From NCBI RefSeq assembly GCF_017908035.1, contig NZ_JAEQMU010000001.1, positions 1,364,001 through 1,428,000 on the forward strand: 64,000 nucleotides of DNA, given 5' to 3'. Source of the DNA: Sphingobacterium tabacisoli (lineage in GTDB: Bacteria > Bacteroidota > Bacteroidia > Sphingobacteriales > Sphingobacteriaceae). The notes beneath the pieces are model-generated. The model searched no databases, was not told the origin of the DNA, and saw only the letters and a program-made list of their open reading frames with translations. A program made the position numbers and the translations under genes. This document shows positions 63,335 to 64,000 of the stretch, piece by piece (positions within the stretch are counted from its first letter, which is position 1; the number at the start of each line of letters is the position of its first letter).

Positions 63335-63595
63335 TACCACTACCTACCTCTAGACGACACGAGCAACTATTGCTACATGGGTTACCCCTATCTAGAAATC
63401 GACCGCAAAGATCAGCAGGTAAAGATACAGGTGCTCGGCAGCTCGGATTAAAGCTATATAGTGCAACTGTACGGAATGAAAAGCAATGCCTGTACCATTA
63501 CTTTAAAAGATGGATCACACTACGATCTAACAAAAGATAACAATAGCCTGAAAATAAAAGGCGCACAAGAAATCACTATAAAATGGAAATCATGA
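63335..63595 (+). pseudogene. Probable decayed gene with in-frame stop
   Basis: One frame reads YHYLPLDDTSNYCYMGYPYL ... IQVLGSSD, hits TAA at 63449-63451, and continues SYIVQLYGMKSNACTITLKD ... ITIKWKS to a TGA overlapping the next gene's ATG. Both parts look like one beta-rich domain. Another frame open from 63067 to 63540 is less protein-like. A shift near 63330 would join its N-terminal part to this tail. The ATGA overlap with the SDR gene and an upstream stress-type promoter support a real gene that has decayed. I cannot identify the family. Confidence 0.35.
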
Positions 63596-64000
63596 ACAGA
63601 CAAACGACTAAAAGGGTATTCCTGACGGGCGGTACTGCCGGGATAGGCCGCGCCACCGCATTACAATTGGCCGCCAAAGGCTACTATGTATTTATAATCG
63701 GCCGCAGTGCCGACAAGCTGGAAGATTTTCTGAAGGACGCAGCAGCTCAAGACCTACGCCACAATATTGGCTATCTCCTGCAGGATCTCACTGACCAAGA
63801 GGCATTAGAACGCTTGCTTCCCGAGGTCTGGTCATCACATGGACCTTTTGATGTACTGATCAACAATGCGGCGCTGGGATTTGCAGGAGTATACGGTGTC
63901 GAAATCAATCAACTGTCATATATGACAAAAACAAACATGGACGCCTACCTCCTTCTATCCGGATTTTTTGCCCAACAGATGGCAGAATCCAATATTGCAG
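63592..64000 (+). CDS. SDR family oxidoreductase, cut by the window end
   Basis: The reading frame starts MNRQTTKRVFLTGGTAGIG and runs past the last base. The Rossmann motif TGGTAGIG is near residue 13 and NNAALGFAGVYG near residue 90. Only the first 136 residues are visible, so the catalytic Tyr-Lys pair is outside the window. The ATG overlaps the preceding frame's stop (ATGA), implying coupling. It is the third SDR in the window. Confidence 0.85.
   Translation, partial: MNRQTTKRVFLTGGTAGIGRATALQLAAKGYYVFIIGRSADKLEDFLKDAAAQDLRHNIGYLLQDLTDQEALERLLPEVWSSHGPFDVLINNAALGFAGVYGVEINQLSYMTKTNMDAYLLLSGFFAQQMAESNIA

Overview
The window looks like a chromosomal segment from a Bacteroidota bacterium of the Sphingobacteriaceae type, probably Sphingobacterium or a close relative. 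The evidence is gene content (LuxE-like acyl transferase, SLC13 carrier next to an SdhCAB-type complex, DUF4142 and PA2169 proteins, Ku/LigD), starts that mostly lack Shine-Dalgarno sequences, and several TAnnTTTG -7 boxes. I see no rRNA, tRNA, CRISPR array, insertion sequence or prophage.

Layout. 0-12 kb is mostly housekeeping: CBS protein, fabG, LuxE-like protein, zinc peptidase, PhnA-like protein, a Crp regulator with two YeeE/YedE sulfur-transport proteins, a hybrid histidine kinase, ispE and a DEAD-box helicase. 11.7-17.9 kb is a minus-strand unit: porin, dicarboxylate carrier, sdhC, sdhA, sdhB. 18-40 kb is dense in stress functions: FAD oxidoreductase, PA2169 proteins, two ECF sigma factors, bifunctional OtsA-OtsB trehalose enzyme with a GH15 enzyme, topoisomerase IB, copper-binding four-helix protein, Ku and LigD, DUF4142 proteins and small charged proteins. 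40-45 kb holds a response-regulator pseudogene, a fatty-acid desaturase and a glycosyltransferase-glycosidase fusion. 45-50 kb has a bacteriophytochrome and a PAS kinase. 50-56 kb returns to stress and envelope genes. 57-64 kb has a MORN-repeat protein, a second glycosyltransferase/glycosidase set split into two genes, GH130, a probably decayed gene and a truncated SDR gene.

Two signals stand out. First, 24 upstream regions carry AAC-N17-GTT(C/A) (N18 in two cases), typically 15-65 bases before the start codon. They precede almost all the stress-type genes and are missing in front of the housekeeping genes. The pattern matches the known EcfG general-stress promoter of Alphaproteobacteria (GGAAC-N16/17-CGTT), which would be unexpected in a Bacteroidota. 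Two paralogous ECF sigma genes in the window are candidate readers. A second palindrome, CGTA-N4/5-TAC(G/C), lies upstream of several of these promoters.

Second, fabG and the SLC13 carrier, 15 kb apart, share a nearly identical leader. It encodes a conserved 23-residue upstream peptide whose ends form a long inverted repeat, followed by a GAGC/GCTC hairpin and an identical start-codon context. It looks like a duplicated leader-peptide or RNA control cassette.

Functionally, the stress genes fit osmotic, desiccation or stationary-phase survival: trehalose synthesis and turnover, end joining of DNA breaks, envelope and membrane proteins, metal binding, and a mannoside-type glycan set.
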